A stretch of 64,000 nt of DNA from Treponema sp. (GTDB lineage Bacteria; Spirochaetota; Spirochaetia; Treponematales; Treponemataceae): contig JAKSTI010000001.1 in assembly GCA_024402665.1 (NCBI GenBank), positions 124,001 to 188,000 of the forward strand, written 5' to 3'. Of the stretch, positions 53,818 through 62,700 are shown in pieces. The notes beneath the pieces are model-generated. The model saw only the letters and a list, made by a program, of their open reading frames with translations. It did no database searches and was not told the origin of the DNA. Within the stretch, counting starts at the first letter, position 1. Every line of letters starts with the position of its first letter. A program made the position numbers and the translations under genes.

Positions 53818-54432
53818 TTAATATATTTCTTCCATTTGGTTAAGTTGTTCAATGTTTTTTTCTACTCTTGCTATTTCACGTTTAAGCATCTTTTCGTAAT
53901 CTAATTCCCCGGTTCTGATTCTTTCTCTTTCATCTTCCCAGTTTTGCTTTGCAGTAATGAATAAAAAGTTAAAAGATGGAGCATCTGCTTTTTCATACCA
54001 CAATTTTGCTTCCTGCCAGTAATATAATGCAGATTTATAACAAGATAGAGTTATCTGTAAATTTTCAAGATATTCCTTTTTAAACGCAGCGTCGTAAAAA
54101 TAAATATTCTGTTTGTCGTAAATTTTTCCAAGTCGCAAATGCTGTTCAATTAATTTAAGATTAATGTGCATCTGGAATAAATAGCGGTATTTTTCCCACT
54201 GTTTTTCGTTTTCAACTGTAAAATCAAGAAACTGAGGATTACAGAAATCTGCTTTTGCAGCCTGTTCCAGCCAGTAAATGTTTTCCATTACAGAATTTGG
54301 ATACTGCTTAAAATGTATATGATAAAGATTGTAATATTCTTCTTTAAAGTGCACGTAATATGCATTAGCTTTCTGCGCTGGTACTAAAAAGAGAATAGTC
54401 ATCAATGTTGCAAGAATTAAATGTTTCTTCAC
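53818..54432 (-). CDS. secreted hypothetical protein, helix-rich
   Basis: 204 residues with a signal peptide (MKKHLILATLMTILFLVPAQKANA, cleavage near residue 24). The mature part is rich in Tyr, Trp and charged residues with helical stretches (NIYWLEQAAKADFCNPQFLDF, QITLSCYKSALYYWQEAKLWYEKA) resembling TPR-like helices, and it ends in a coiled-coil (REIARVEKNIEQLNQMEEIY). No family assigned. It lies between tmk and aroB in the same direction. Confidence 0.75.
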   Translation of the reverse strand: MKKHLILATLMTILFLVPAQKANAYYVHFKEEYYNLYHIHFKQYPNSVMENIYWLEQAAKADFCNPQFLDFTVENEKQWEKYRYLFQMHINLKLIEQHLRLGKIYDKQNIYFYDAAFKKEYLENLQITLSCYKSALYYWQEAKLWYEKADAPSFNFLFITAKQNWEDERERIRTGELDYEKMLKREIARVEKNIEQLNQMEEIY

Positions 54433-54471
54433 AACTTATTTATCGGTATTTTTCTTATGCACTATTAGAAG

Positions 54472-55089
54472 TTATTTTGAAATTATACTGTCAATTTCTT
54501 TGTTGATTACCGCTGCAATTTCTTTAATTGATTTTGAGGCATCAATGCGAACAACTTTCATACCAGAAGATTTATCTGCTTCATATTGGCTGATTACCTT
54601 TTCGTACAAAGCAGCAATTTTTTTCTGAATATCGATTTTTTCATAGATTTCTTTTTTTTCATTTCGAGCATCTACTCTGGCAAGAGAAATCTCAGGATTA
54701 ATTACAAAATAGAAGAGTAACTGTGGCAAAGGAAATGTTGAATTTAAAAGAGCAGGCAGTTCTTCTCCACAACTTGCTGACTGATACGCCATACTTGAAA
54801 AGAAATATCTGTCGCTGATAACTATTTTTCCATTGTTAATCTGATCAATAATTCCGCCTTCACCATATAAGTGCTGGCATCTGTCTGCGGCAAACAAAAA
54901 TGCATTTGTCTTTTCATCCATTTTCATTTCACCACCAAGCATTTTTCTTAGAAATTTTCCAATTTCATTTGAAGTAGGTTCGGCTGTTTTATAAATTTTT
55001 TCAGGCAATCTTTCTGCCAAAATGTTAATCTGTGTGGAAGTTCCACTTCCATCTATGCCTTCAAATACAATGAAATTATTAAGTACCAT
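54472..55089 (-). CDS. tmk: thymidylate kinase with atypical P-loop
   Basis: 205 residues; phosphorylates dTMP. The fold is clear from FIVFEGIDGSG, DRCQHLYGE and ISDRYFFSSMAYQ (the DR-F/Y motif). The P-loop reads GIDGSGTST (11–19), so Thr17 stands where nearly all P-loop kinases have Lys (GxxGxGK-S/T). The codon is a clean ACT in the given sequence. The LID region near EKKEIYEKIDIQKKIA is ordinary. Activity may persist through another basic residue, or the gene may be specialised. Confidence 0.85.
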   Translation of the reverse strand: MVLNNFIVFEGIDGSGTSTQINILAERLPEKIYKTAEPTSNEIGKFLRKMLGGEMKMDEKTNAFLFAADRCQHLYGEGGIIDQINNGKIVISDRYFFSSMAYQSASCGEELPALLNSTFPLPQLLFYFVINPEISLARVDARNEKKEIYEKIDIQKKIAALYEKVISQYEADKSSGMKVVRIDASKSIKEIAAVINKEIDSIISK

Positions 55090-55152
55090 ATTTTTTATTA
55101 TAATGTATTTTTTTCTTTAAATCTAATTTTTTCACAGGTCTGCAACAATTAA

Positions 55153-55181
55153 TTGTTCATAATGCCATCTTCTGTTATAAT
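55153..55181 (+). promoter_or_regulatory. promoter of tamB-bamA-skp-mutS
   Basis: TTGTTC (55153–55158), 17-bp spacer, TATAAT (55176–55181) with TG extension at 55173–55174. A 14-bp perfect palindrome AACAATTAATTGTT (55144–55157) overlaps the -35. Confidence 0.7.
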
Positions 55182-55251
55182 TATACGATTAAAATTGGAC
55201 TTTTTGTATACTTTTGAAATTACATCAGGTTCACTTTTATCAGATGGTTAG

Positions 55252-58200
55252 ATGAAAAAGATTTCTCGTACTTCGAAAATTTGTTTTATTATTTTTCTCT
55301 TTTTAGTCCTGATTGCACTGGCAGTTTCACGTCCAATTAATAAAAAACTGTCTGCCGCTGTGAGCAGTTATACTTTGCAATTGCAGAATACAATTCAGGA
55401 ATCAACAGGGTTGAATATTTCTTACAAGTCTTTTTCTCCATCAATTTTGAATCAGTTTGAAATTTACGGAATTGAATTAACAGATAAAGAGGGCAATCTT
55501 GTTGGTTCCATAAATAAACTGATTATTAATTACAGACTTTTCTCTCTTATAAAAGGGGACTATCAGCGTTTTGTCCGCAATGTTGTAATTGATGGTATTA
55601 AGGTTGATTTAAAACGTACTCTTGATATTGTAACAGCCCTTTCTGAAAACCCTGATTCTGAAGCTGTAAAAGTTTCTGATGATTCAAATGAATTAACTGC
55701 TTTGATTGATGATTTTGCTTCAATCTCCGAATATATTCCATCTAATATTGAAATTAAAAATGTTGAACTTTTTTATGAAGATGAAAATGTTGATGCTTTA
55801 GTTTCCATCAGTAATGTAGTTGTCCTTAATTCTACAAGAAGAAAAAGTCTTGAATTAACTCTTGGTGGAAAAGGCCGTGTTTTAGTTAAGCCAATGGACA
55901 TGTTGTTTACAACAAATCTTTTGATGAACGGAACAATTTACGACAATCTTGAAAATTCTTCTGTTCACTTCAGCATTTCAGATTTTACAAACGGCGAATA
56001 TAAATTAAATAAATTGAACTTCCTTGCAACTTATGCAGATAACGTTTTTGATGTTCATTCAGTTCAGAGTGTTAATCCATTCTATGTAGGTGCAAAATAC
56101 GATTACAAAAATAACATAGCAGAAGCATCTGTAAAAACAGATAATCTGGATCCTCTTACTTTGTTCACAACATCAAATAAAGAAATAAAAGATTTAATCA
56201 GAGATTTCCGCCTTTCTGTAACAGCAGACGTAAAATATGAAATAGACGAAGACAAACTTTCTTACGATTCAAATGGCCGCGTTTATGTTCCTGCAAATTA
56301 TGTTCCTGGTGGCGCAAATGTTTCTTATAATCTTGCCGGCGATTTAGATAAATTGAAACTGAAATATCTGAATGTTACTGGAGATATGTTTGATGTTGGC
56401 GGTAATCTTGATTTAACTTTCAAAAACCTTCAGCTTTCCGGTTTGCTTGATTTACGCAGATTCAGTCTTCCTAATGGAAAAATTGTTTCTTCTGAAATTA
56501 ATTTCCATTCTATGTCAAAAGGATTCTTTATTGCTTCTCCAAAAGTTGTTATTGGTGAAAAAGAATTAACTTCCATGCTTGTAAAAGTAATTCCTCAGAA
56601 TGATTCTGTGGACTTTGAGTTTGAAGTTTCTGATTATATTTCATCTGAAGAAAACCCTGATGATGTGCAAGTTGGTGTAATTTCAATAGATGGTAGTTAT
56701 CTTACAGCCTCAAATTATTTCCAGACAAATGTGTCTCTTAACAGTTTGTCTGTATTAAGTGTGCTTCAATATGTCCAGCAGCTTGTTGATTCAGAAACTG
56801 CCCAGACTATTGCCGGTCTTGAAGATTTTGCCGCTCCTTACATCTTTACTGGTGATGTATATGCTTCTTCAGATTTTGATTCAGTTTCTTTCAACGTTCC
56901 TTACGTTCTTGTTGCTAATACAAAAGAAGATAATCAGTACCTGTTCTTATCTGCCAACGGAAATGAACAGAATATTCAGATAAACAGATTCGATTTGATT
57001 TTAGGAAATTATGCTATAAATCTTGTAGCAAACTTAACAAGACTTCCTGATTCCAATGAAATGTTCTTTGATGTGGGAGCTGTTGCTTCATCAATTCCAT
57101 ATAATTTTAATGGAACTTATGTAGATAACGTAATTACAGTCAGTGGCGATTATGGAGTTAATTGTCAGGTAAGACTTAATAAAGACAGTGTTGACGGTGA
57201 ATTAATAGTAGAAAATCTTCCTTTGCCTCTGGAAAACGGTTCATATATTCTTTCTACAGACAGTGCCTTTACTTATTCAAGTGCAAATGGTCCTGAAGTT
57301 CAGTTGACTCAGTTTGTAGTAGAAAAATCTGATATTACATCTGTAATTAATCCAAAACTTATGATTGGCGGCACAATTACAAAATATGGTGCCCAGTTAT
57401 CAACAATCGGTTTTTCAGATATGTATTCAAATCTTGAAGGTGAAGCTGATATTACTGTAAACATGGATGAAGGCATTTTTAATTCAGCAGGTATTTCTCT
57501 TGCATTAAAGAGTACAACTGCAGAAGAAAGAATCAATCTTGAAGCAGCCGTATCTAATCCTGATGGAGTTGAATTAAATTCTGATACAATAATGAATAAT
57601 CTTTATATCAACTCCCAGCTTGATTTTAATAATTTTGGTTTAAGCCGCTTTACAAGTCAGAAAAATGACAGCAATGAATTATCAGCCTCTTTATTCCTTA
57701 CTGGTACACTAGAACATCCATATGCCGCATTGACTTTGCGAAAACTGTCAATGCTTATTTCAAATGACATTATGACTGCAAAAGGTATGGCTTTACTGGA
57801 AGACAGAGACCTTTCTATTAACGAATTGAATTTTACTTCAAGAACATGGGGAATTAATAACATAACAGGTAATTTCTCAATTGATCAGCTGGAAGGTGAA
57901 TTAAAAGGCTTATTTAATCTTGTAAGTTCAGACCAGGATCTTGAAATCCCACTTAATGTACGACTTCATGATGCATATTTTGCAGAAGATTCACTTGCTC
58001 CAGAATCAGTTACAGTTACAGTTTCTTCAGATAACGTTGGCGGTACTATGATGAACAAAAATGTAGGCTTTGAAGTTTCTGTAATTTATACTCCTGACGT
58101 TATATCAGTATTCTCTTCAGATAACATTGGTCTTGTAGGAACATATCTTCCAGAAACAGGCGAAGTTTTTGGTTCTATTGATTCAGAAGGCGTTATGATG

Positions 58201-59685
58201 CTTGATGTAGGTGGAACTGCCCAGAGTGACAATCTTAATATTCAGATTTCAAATATTGATATTAATTTAAAGAATCTTCTTTCATATTTCAAATATGATG
58301 ATTCTCTTAAAGTTGAAAACGGTAATCTTAAAGGCGATTTACTTTTACAGGGAAACTTTGATACACCAGATTTATTTGGTGAACTAAGAATTGATTCTCC
58401 ACGCTGCTATCTGCCATCTCTCTTTAAGAATGTAGTTTCTGCAAAAGAAATGAAAGTCACCGCTTTACATAATGAAATCACTCTTGAAAAGCAGGTTTAT
58501 TCTCTTAAAAATACACCTAAGTTCAACATGGACGGTAAAATCGTACTTGATAAATGGGCACCAGATTATATGTCCCTTTCAATTTCTTCTCTTAAGAATG
58601 ATTCAATCCCTCTTGAAGTTAAGAGTGAAGATTACACATTTATTGGTGAAGTAGCAGGAAATCTTGATATTTTTGTTGAAGACAACATTATGGACGTAAC
58701 TGGGAAACTTTACGGAGAAAACATCAACTTTGATATTCCAATGCCTGGTTTAGGTGATCTTACTTCCAGCTCTGACAGTGATTCTGATGTTCCTGATCCT
58801 GATGAAATGACTCTTAGAACAAATCTTGATATTACTTTTGGAACCCACGTTATTTTCAGTTATTCTCCAATTTTACGTGCAGTCTTTGTTCCAAATACAC
58901 ATATTTTCATTAAAACAGATGATTCAACAGACTTGTATGAAGTAAGCGGCGAATTAAAAATAAAATCCGGAGATATCAATTATTTAAGAAGAAACTTCTA
59001 TATTAAAGAGGGTAATATTAAATTCAATGGGGAAGATATTACAAATCCTATAGTTTCAATTGCTGCGGAAACACGAGAAAAAGATTCTACGGGGCAGAAT
59101 ATAAGAATTATTTTGTCTGCAGAAAATCAGTATCTTAGCGAATTGAATCCAAAATTCTCATCAGATCCACCAAAATCAGAAAATGAAATCTTAAGTCTTC
59201 TTGGTCAGGTTATTCTTGCAGATGCTAAAGGTCTTGGTGATATTGTTGCAACTGCCGGCGAATACTGGCTTCAGTCTACTGTAATGCGTGAAATTGAAAA
59301 CAAGTTGCGAGATTTGCTGAATTTTGATATATTCTCAATAAGAACTAATGTATTGCAAAATACTATAAACTTGAGTAATGCAGGGTTACTTACTAACGAA
59401 AATATTACAATTGGTAACTTTCTTGATAACTCAACTGTTTATATAGGTAAATACCTGGGAAGTAATTTGTATGTAGATGCAATGCTTCATTTATCTTTGG
59501 AAGACGGTGACGTAACAGATATTTCATCTGCAAAAGGTCTTTTGTTCAAGCCTGAATTTGGTCTTGAGTTGGAACTGCCAATTGCAAATATCAGATGGAA
59601 TATGGCTCCAGATATAAATGCACTTATGAATAATCAGTATGTTCCATCTACATCTCTTTCATTGTCATGGAAGTTTAATTTCTAG
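55252..59685 (+). CDS. tamB: TamB-like translocation and assembly protein
   Basis: 1477 residues. One N-terminal membrane anchor (FIIFLFLVLIALAVS), then a very long succession of beta-strand repeats with AsmA-like start (FSPSILNQFEIYGIELTDKEGNLVGSINKLIINYRLFSLIKGDYQRFVRNVVIDGI). The C-terminal DUF490/TamB domain (SGDINYLRRNFYIKEGNIKFNGEDITNPIVSI, RTNVLQNTINLSNAG, KYLGSNLYVDAMLHL) ends in the Phe typical of outer-membrane-directed proteins. It probably bridges inner and outer membranes for lipid or protein transport. No SD of note precedes the ATG. bamA follows 40 bp after its stop. Confidence 0.92.
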   Translation: MKKISRTSKICFIIFLFLVLIALAVSRPINKKLSAAVSSYTLQLQNTIQESTGLNISYKSFSPSILNQFEIYGIELTDKEGNLVGSINKLIINYRLFSLIKGDYQRFVRNVVIDGIKVDLKRTLDIVTALSENPDSEAVKVSDDSNELTALIDDFASISEYIPSNIEIKNVELFYEDENVDALVSISNVVVLNSTRRKSLELTLGGKGRVLVKPMDMLFTTNLLMNGTIYDNLENSSVHFSISDFTNGEYKLNKLNFLATYADNVFDVHSVQSVNPFYVGAKYDYKNNIAEASVKTDNLDPLTLFTTSNKEIKDLIRDFRLSVTADVKYEIDEDKLSYDSNGRVYVPANYVPGGANVSYNLAGDLDKLKLKYLNVTGDMFDVGGNLDLTFKNLQLSGLLDLRRFSLPNGKIVSSEINFHSMSKGFFIASPKVVIGEKELTSMLVKVIPQNDSVDFEFEVSDYISSEENPDDVQVGVISIDGSYLTASNYFQTNVSLNSLSVLSVLQYVQQLVDSETAQTIAGLEDFAAPYIFTGDVYASSDFDSVSFNVPYVLVANTKEDNQYLFLSANGNEQNIQINRFDLILGNYAINLVANLTRLPDSNEMFFDVGAVASSIPYNFNGTYVDNVITVSGDYGVNCQVRLNKDSVDGELIVENLPLPLENGSYILSTDSAFTYSSANGPEVQLTQFVVEKSDITSVINPKLMIGGTITKYGAQLSTIGFSDMYSNLEGEADITVNMDEGIFNSAGISLALKSTTAEERINLEAAVSNPDGVELNSDTIMNNLYINSQLDFNNFGLSRFTSQKNDSNELSASLFLTGTLEHPYAALTLRKLSMLISNDIMTAKGMALLEDRDLSINELNFTSRTWGINNITGNFSIDQLEGELKGLFNLVSSDQDLEIPLNVRLHDAYFAEDSLAPESVTVTVSSDNVGGTMMNKNVGFEVSVIYTPDVISVFSSDNIGLVGTYLPETGEVFGSIDSEGVMMLDVGGTAQSDNLNIQISNIDINLKNLLSYFKYDDSLKVENGNLKGDLLLQGNFDTPDLFGELRIDSPRCYLPSLFKNVVSAKEMKVTALHNEITLEKQVYSLKNTPKFNMDGKIVLDKWAPDYMSLSISSLKNDSIPLEVKSEDYTFIGEVAGNLDIFVEDNIMDVTGKLYGENINFDIPMPGLGDLTSSSDSDSDVPDPDEMTLRTNLDITFGTHVIFSYSPILRAVFVPNTHIFIKTDDSTDLYEVSGELKIKSGDINYLRRNFYIKEGNIKFNGEDITNPIVSIAAETREKDSTGQNIRIILSAENQYLSELNPKFSSDPPKSENEILSLLGQVILADAKGLGDIVATAGEYWLQSTVMREIENKLRDLLNFDIFSIRTNVLQNTINLSNAGLLTNENITIGNFLDNSTVYIGKYLGSNLYVDAMLHLSLEDGDVTDISSAKGLLFKPEFGLELELPIANIRWNMAPDINALMNNQYVPSTSLSLSWKFNF

Positions 59686-59725
59686 GATTACAAAAAGACA
59701 TATCGGTGAGACACAGGAGTTAAAA

Positions 59726-62134
59726 ATGCGTAAATTACTGTCAGTTGTTTTGATTTCTTTATTTGCTGTTTTTTCAGTTACAGCACAGGAAGATGACAGT
59801 GAATGGTTTTGGGATAAAAATATTTCTAAAATCGAATTTAATGGTTTGAATGCCGTTAAAAAATCTGATTTGAATGCGATAGTTAATGCATATACAGATA
59901 TTCCTTTTACAGAAGAAAATTATAATGATTTAATGGATCGTCTTTCTGCTTTGGATTTCTTTGATGATATTGAACCTTATGCAAATCATGACCCTAAAAA
60001 TGCAAATAATGTAATTGTAGTTTTGAATGTAAAAGAACGACCAACAGTTTCTCTTGTAACATTCAGCGGTAACCAGAAAATCCGTAATGGTGAACTTCGC
60101 GATATTGTAAAAACAAAAACTTCTGATATTTTTGTTGAAGCTAAAGTTCTTATGGATGAACGCTTAATCCGCAATCATTATATTGAAAAAGGATATTCAG
60201 ATTCTCAGGTTTCTCACAAAATTGAAACAACAGATTCTGGAGTACAGATTACTTTCATTATTAAAGAAGGTGCAAATACAGTAATCCGCGAAATCCATAC
60301 AACAGGAAATACAATCGTTTCTGAACGTTCATTAAAGAGCAAACTTAATTTGAAAGAAATTGGCCTTTTCAAAGACGGTGCATTCCAGAATAGTGCCCTT
60401 GAAATGGATAAAAGAACAATCGTAAGTTATTACCAGCAGAAAGGTTATATTGATGCTGCAGTTTTAGATGTTCAGATTGATTCAGAATATAATGAAGAAA
60501 AACAGCGCCAGGAATTAGTATTGAATTTTATTATTCAGGAAGGCGCTCAGTACGTATATTCAGGACTTAAACTTCAGGGAAATGAAATCTTTACAGATGA
60601 AGAACTTCTTTCAAAAATGAAGCTTAAGGAAGGTGCAATTTTTGATGCAATTAAATTCCAGGAAGGCTTAGCTGAAATTCAGGGTGTATATGTTGATAAT
60701 GGATATATGAGCGTTCAGTTGTATCCAATTCCAAATAAAGATCCTGAAAGACGTGAAATCTCATATGATCTTTCTATTACAGAAAGTGTACGCAGCCATG
60801 TTGAAAATGTAATCATCAAAGGAAATACAAAAACAAAGGATTATGTAATTCGCCGTGAAATCCCAATTGATGAAGGTGATGTATTCTCAAGAGAAAAAGT
60901 AATTTCTGGTATGAGAAATCTTTACAACCTTCAGTTCTTCTCAAATATTGTGCCAGATTTCCAGCAGGGTTCAGAACCAAACTTATTTGATGTTGTTTTT
61001 GCAGTAGAAGAACAGTCTACAACAACTTTGAACTTTGGTATGACATTCTCTGGAGTTACTGATCCTAACGATATTCCAATTTCCCTTTATTTCAAACTTG
61101 AAAATTCTAACTTGTTTGGTGAAGGAAAAGCTATTTCTACAGAAACAACTCTTGCAAAAAATGAACAGTCTTTGAATTTCTCTTATTCTCAGAACTGGCT
61201 TGGAGATTTACCAATTACATTGTCTCAGTCTCTTTCTTTTGCACATACTAATTCTGCAACACCAATTAATATGTTCCAGCCAGATTTAAGCCTTGATCAG
61301 TCATATTATTATATGGATTATGAAGGTTATACTGCTTCTTTAGGAACTGCTGTTGGTAGAAGATGGACTCCTGATTTTGCAATTCTTACTGCATCTGCTG
61401 GTCTTAACAACTCTCTTACAAGATACTCTTATGATGAAGCATTGTATGCACCAACAGACTTAGGTATTTCAATGTTTGCCAACAGATGGGGATTAATGAA
61501 CTCTTTGTGGGTAAGTGCTTCTGCAGATGCCCGTGATATTAATTACGATCCTTCTGAAGGTTGGTTTGCCAGCGAAAGACTTACATGGTCTGGACTTATT
61601 CCTGGATTAGAAAAAGAATTCTTCTTAAAATCTGATACTAAAGTTGAAGGTTATTATACTTTGTTTGATATCCCTGTTACTGAAACATGGAACTTTAAGG
61701 CTGTTCTTGCCGGTTATATGGGCTTCACAGGTTTGTTCCCTGCTGCAGATACAACAATCAGCGAATCTAATAGACTTTATATTGATGGTATGTTTAATGG
61801 TCGTGGTTGGACTGAATTGTATAAATCTTCAAGAGCACGTGGACAGGCACTTTGGAGTTCTCAGGTAGAAGTAAGATTCCCATTAGTTGCCGGAATTGTT
61901 GGTCTTGATTTGTTCCACGATACAGCAGTTGTTAAACCTACTGTTGGAGCAATGTTCTCTGATCTTCATATGAGCGATGTATACATGAGTTTTGGTCCTG
62001 CTATCAGAATTTTGATTCCACAGTTCCCATTACACTTAATGTTCGCATTCAGATATAAATACGATGGCAATGGATTCCATTTTGCAGATAATCCATACCA
62101 GTTTGTATTATCATTCAACTTGTTAAACAAATAA
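59726..62134 (+). CDS. bamA: outer-membrane protein assembly factor BamA
   Basis: About 802 residues from the ATG at 59726, which has SD AGGAG; a longer frame to 59639 overlaps the end of tamB and lacks support. Signal peptide ends SVTAQ. POTRA repeats follow (ISKIEFNGLNAVKKSDL, VSLVTFSGNQKIRNGELR, REIHTTGNTIVSERSL, YSGLKLQGNEIFTDEEL, HVENVIIKGNTKTKDYVIRREI: five units). The 16-strand barrel follows (from about EEQSTTTLNFGMTFSG) and ends in F at LSFNLLNK. It inserts barrel proteins into the outer membrane. Confidence 0.95.
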   Translation: MRKLLSVVLISLFAVFSVTAQEDDSEWFWDKNISKIEFNGLNAVKKSDLNAIVNAYTDIPFTEENYNDLMDRLSALDFFDDIEPYANHDPKNANNVIVVLNVKERPTVSLVTFSGNQKIRNGELRDIVKTKTSDIFVEAKVLMDERLIRNHYIEKGYSDSQVSHKIETTDSGVQITFIIKEGANTVIREIHTTGNTIVSERSLKSKLNLKEIGLFKDGAFQNSALEMDKRTIVSYYQQKGYIDAAVLDVQIDSEYNEEKQRQELVLNFIIQEGAQYVYSGLKLQGNEIFTDEELLSKMKLKEGAIFDAIKFQEGLAEIQGVYVDNGYMSVQLYPIPNKDPERREISYDLSITESVRSHVENVIIKGNTKTKDYVIRREIPIDEGDVFSREKVISGMRNLYNLQFFSNIVPDFQQGSEPNLFDVVFAVEEQSTTTLNFGMTFSGVTDPNDIPISLYFKLENSNLFGEGKAISTETTLAKNEQSLNFSYSQNWLGDLPITLSQSLSFAHTNSATPINMFQPDLSLDQSYYYMDYEGYTASLGTAVGRRWTPDFAILTASAGLNNSLTRYSYDEALYAPTDLGISMFANRWGLMNSLWVSASADARDINYDPSEGWFASERLTWSGLIPGLEKEFFLKSDTKVEGYYTLFDIPVTETWNFKAVLAGYMGFTGLFPAADTTISESNRLYIDGMFNGRGWTELYKSSRARGQALWSSQVEVRFPLVAGIVGLDLFHDTAVVKPTVGAMFSDLHMSDVYMSFGPAIRILIPQFPLHLMFAFRYKYDGNGFHFADNPYQFVLSFNLLNK

Positions 62135-62172
62135 GCATAGAGTGCTTTAAAAATATTATTTGGAGGATAGAA

Positions 62173-62700
62173 ATGAATAAAACAAAAAAAATTATTCTTA
62201 TTGCCATTTCTGTTTTTATGTTTGTAGCTGTTCAGGGATTCTCTCAGCAGATTACAAAATTCGGTGTTGTAGATACTTCAAAAGTTTATAGTGCATATTT
62301 CAAGGATTCATCTCCTGTAAGAAATTACGATGCAAAGAAAAAAGAATTCCAGAACGAAATTACAAAACGTGCTGATGAAATTAAAAAGCTTAAACAGAAG
62401 AAGCTTGAATACGAAAAAAATGGTGATAATACAAATGCTCAGAAAGTTGCATTGGATATCACTAAGAAAACAGAATTCCTTACAGAATACACAAATGCCA
62501 AAAATGCAGAACTCGAAGCAATGCTTGCAAATATGCAGAGAGCAGATGATTTCTATAAGAAATTGTACAAAGTTTTGGCTAAAGTTGCTGAAAGCGGCGG
62601 TTACAGCATGATCTTGAGTTTACAGGAAAATAATTCTATCTTGTGGTACAGTAGTTCTGTTGACGTAACAGATCAGGTAATCAACGAACTTGGTAAATAA
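62173..62700 (+). CDS. skp: Skp/OmpH-family periplasmic chaperone
   Basis: 175 residues with a signal peptide (about 25 residues, ending GFSQQ). KFGVVDTSKVYSAYFKDSS starts the family body, followed by long charged coiled-coil arms (KKEFQNEITKRADEIKKLKQKKLEYEKN) typical of the trimeric jellyfish chaperone that carries unfolded outer-membrane proteins to BamA. Its place right after bamA supports this. SD GGAGG. The stop overlaps mutS by one base (TAATG). Confidence 0.9.
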   Translation: MNKTKKIILIAISVFMFVAVQGFSQQITKFGVVDTSKVYSAYFKDSSPVRNYDAKKKEFQNEITKRADEIKKLKQKKLEYEKNGDNTNAQKVALDITKKTEFLTEYTNAKNAELEAMLANMQRADDFYKKLYKVLAKVAESGGYSMILSLQENNSILWYSSSVDVTDQVINELGK

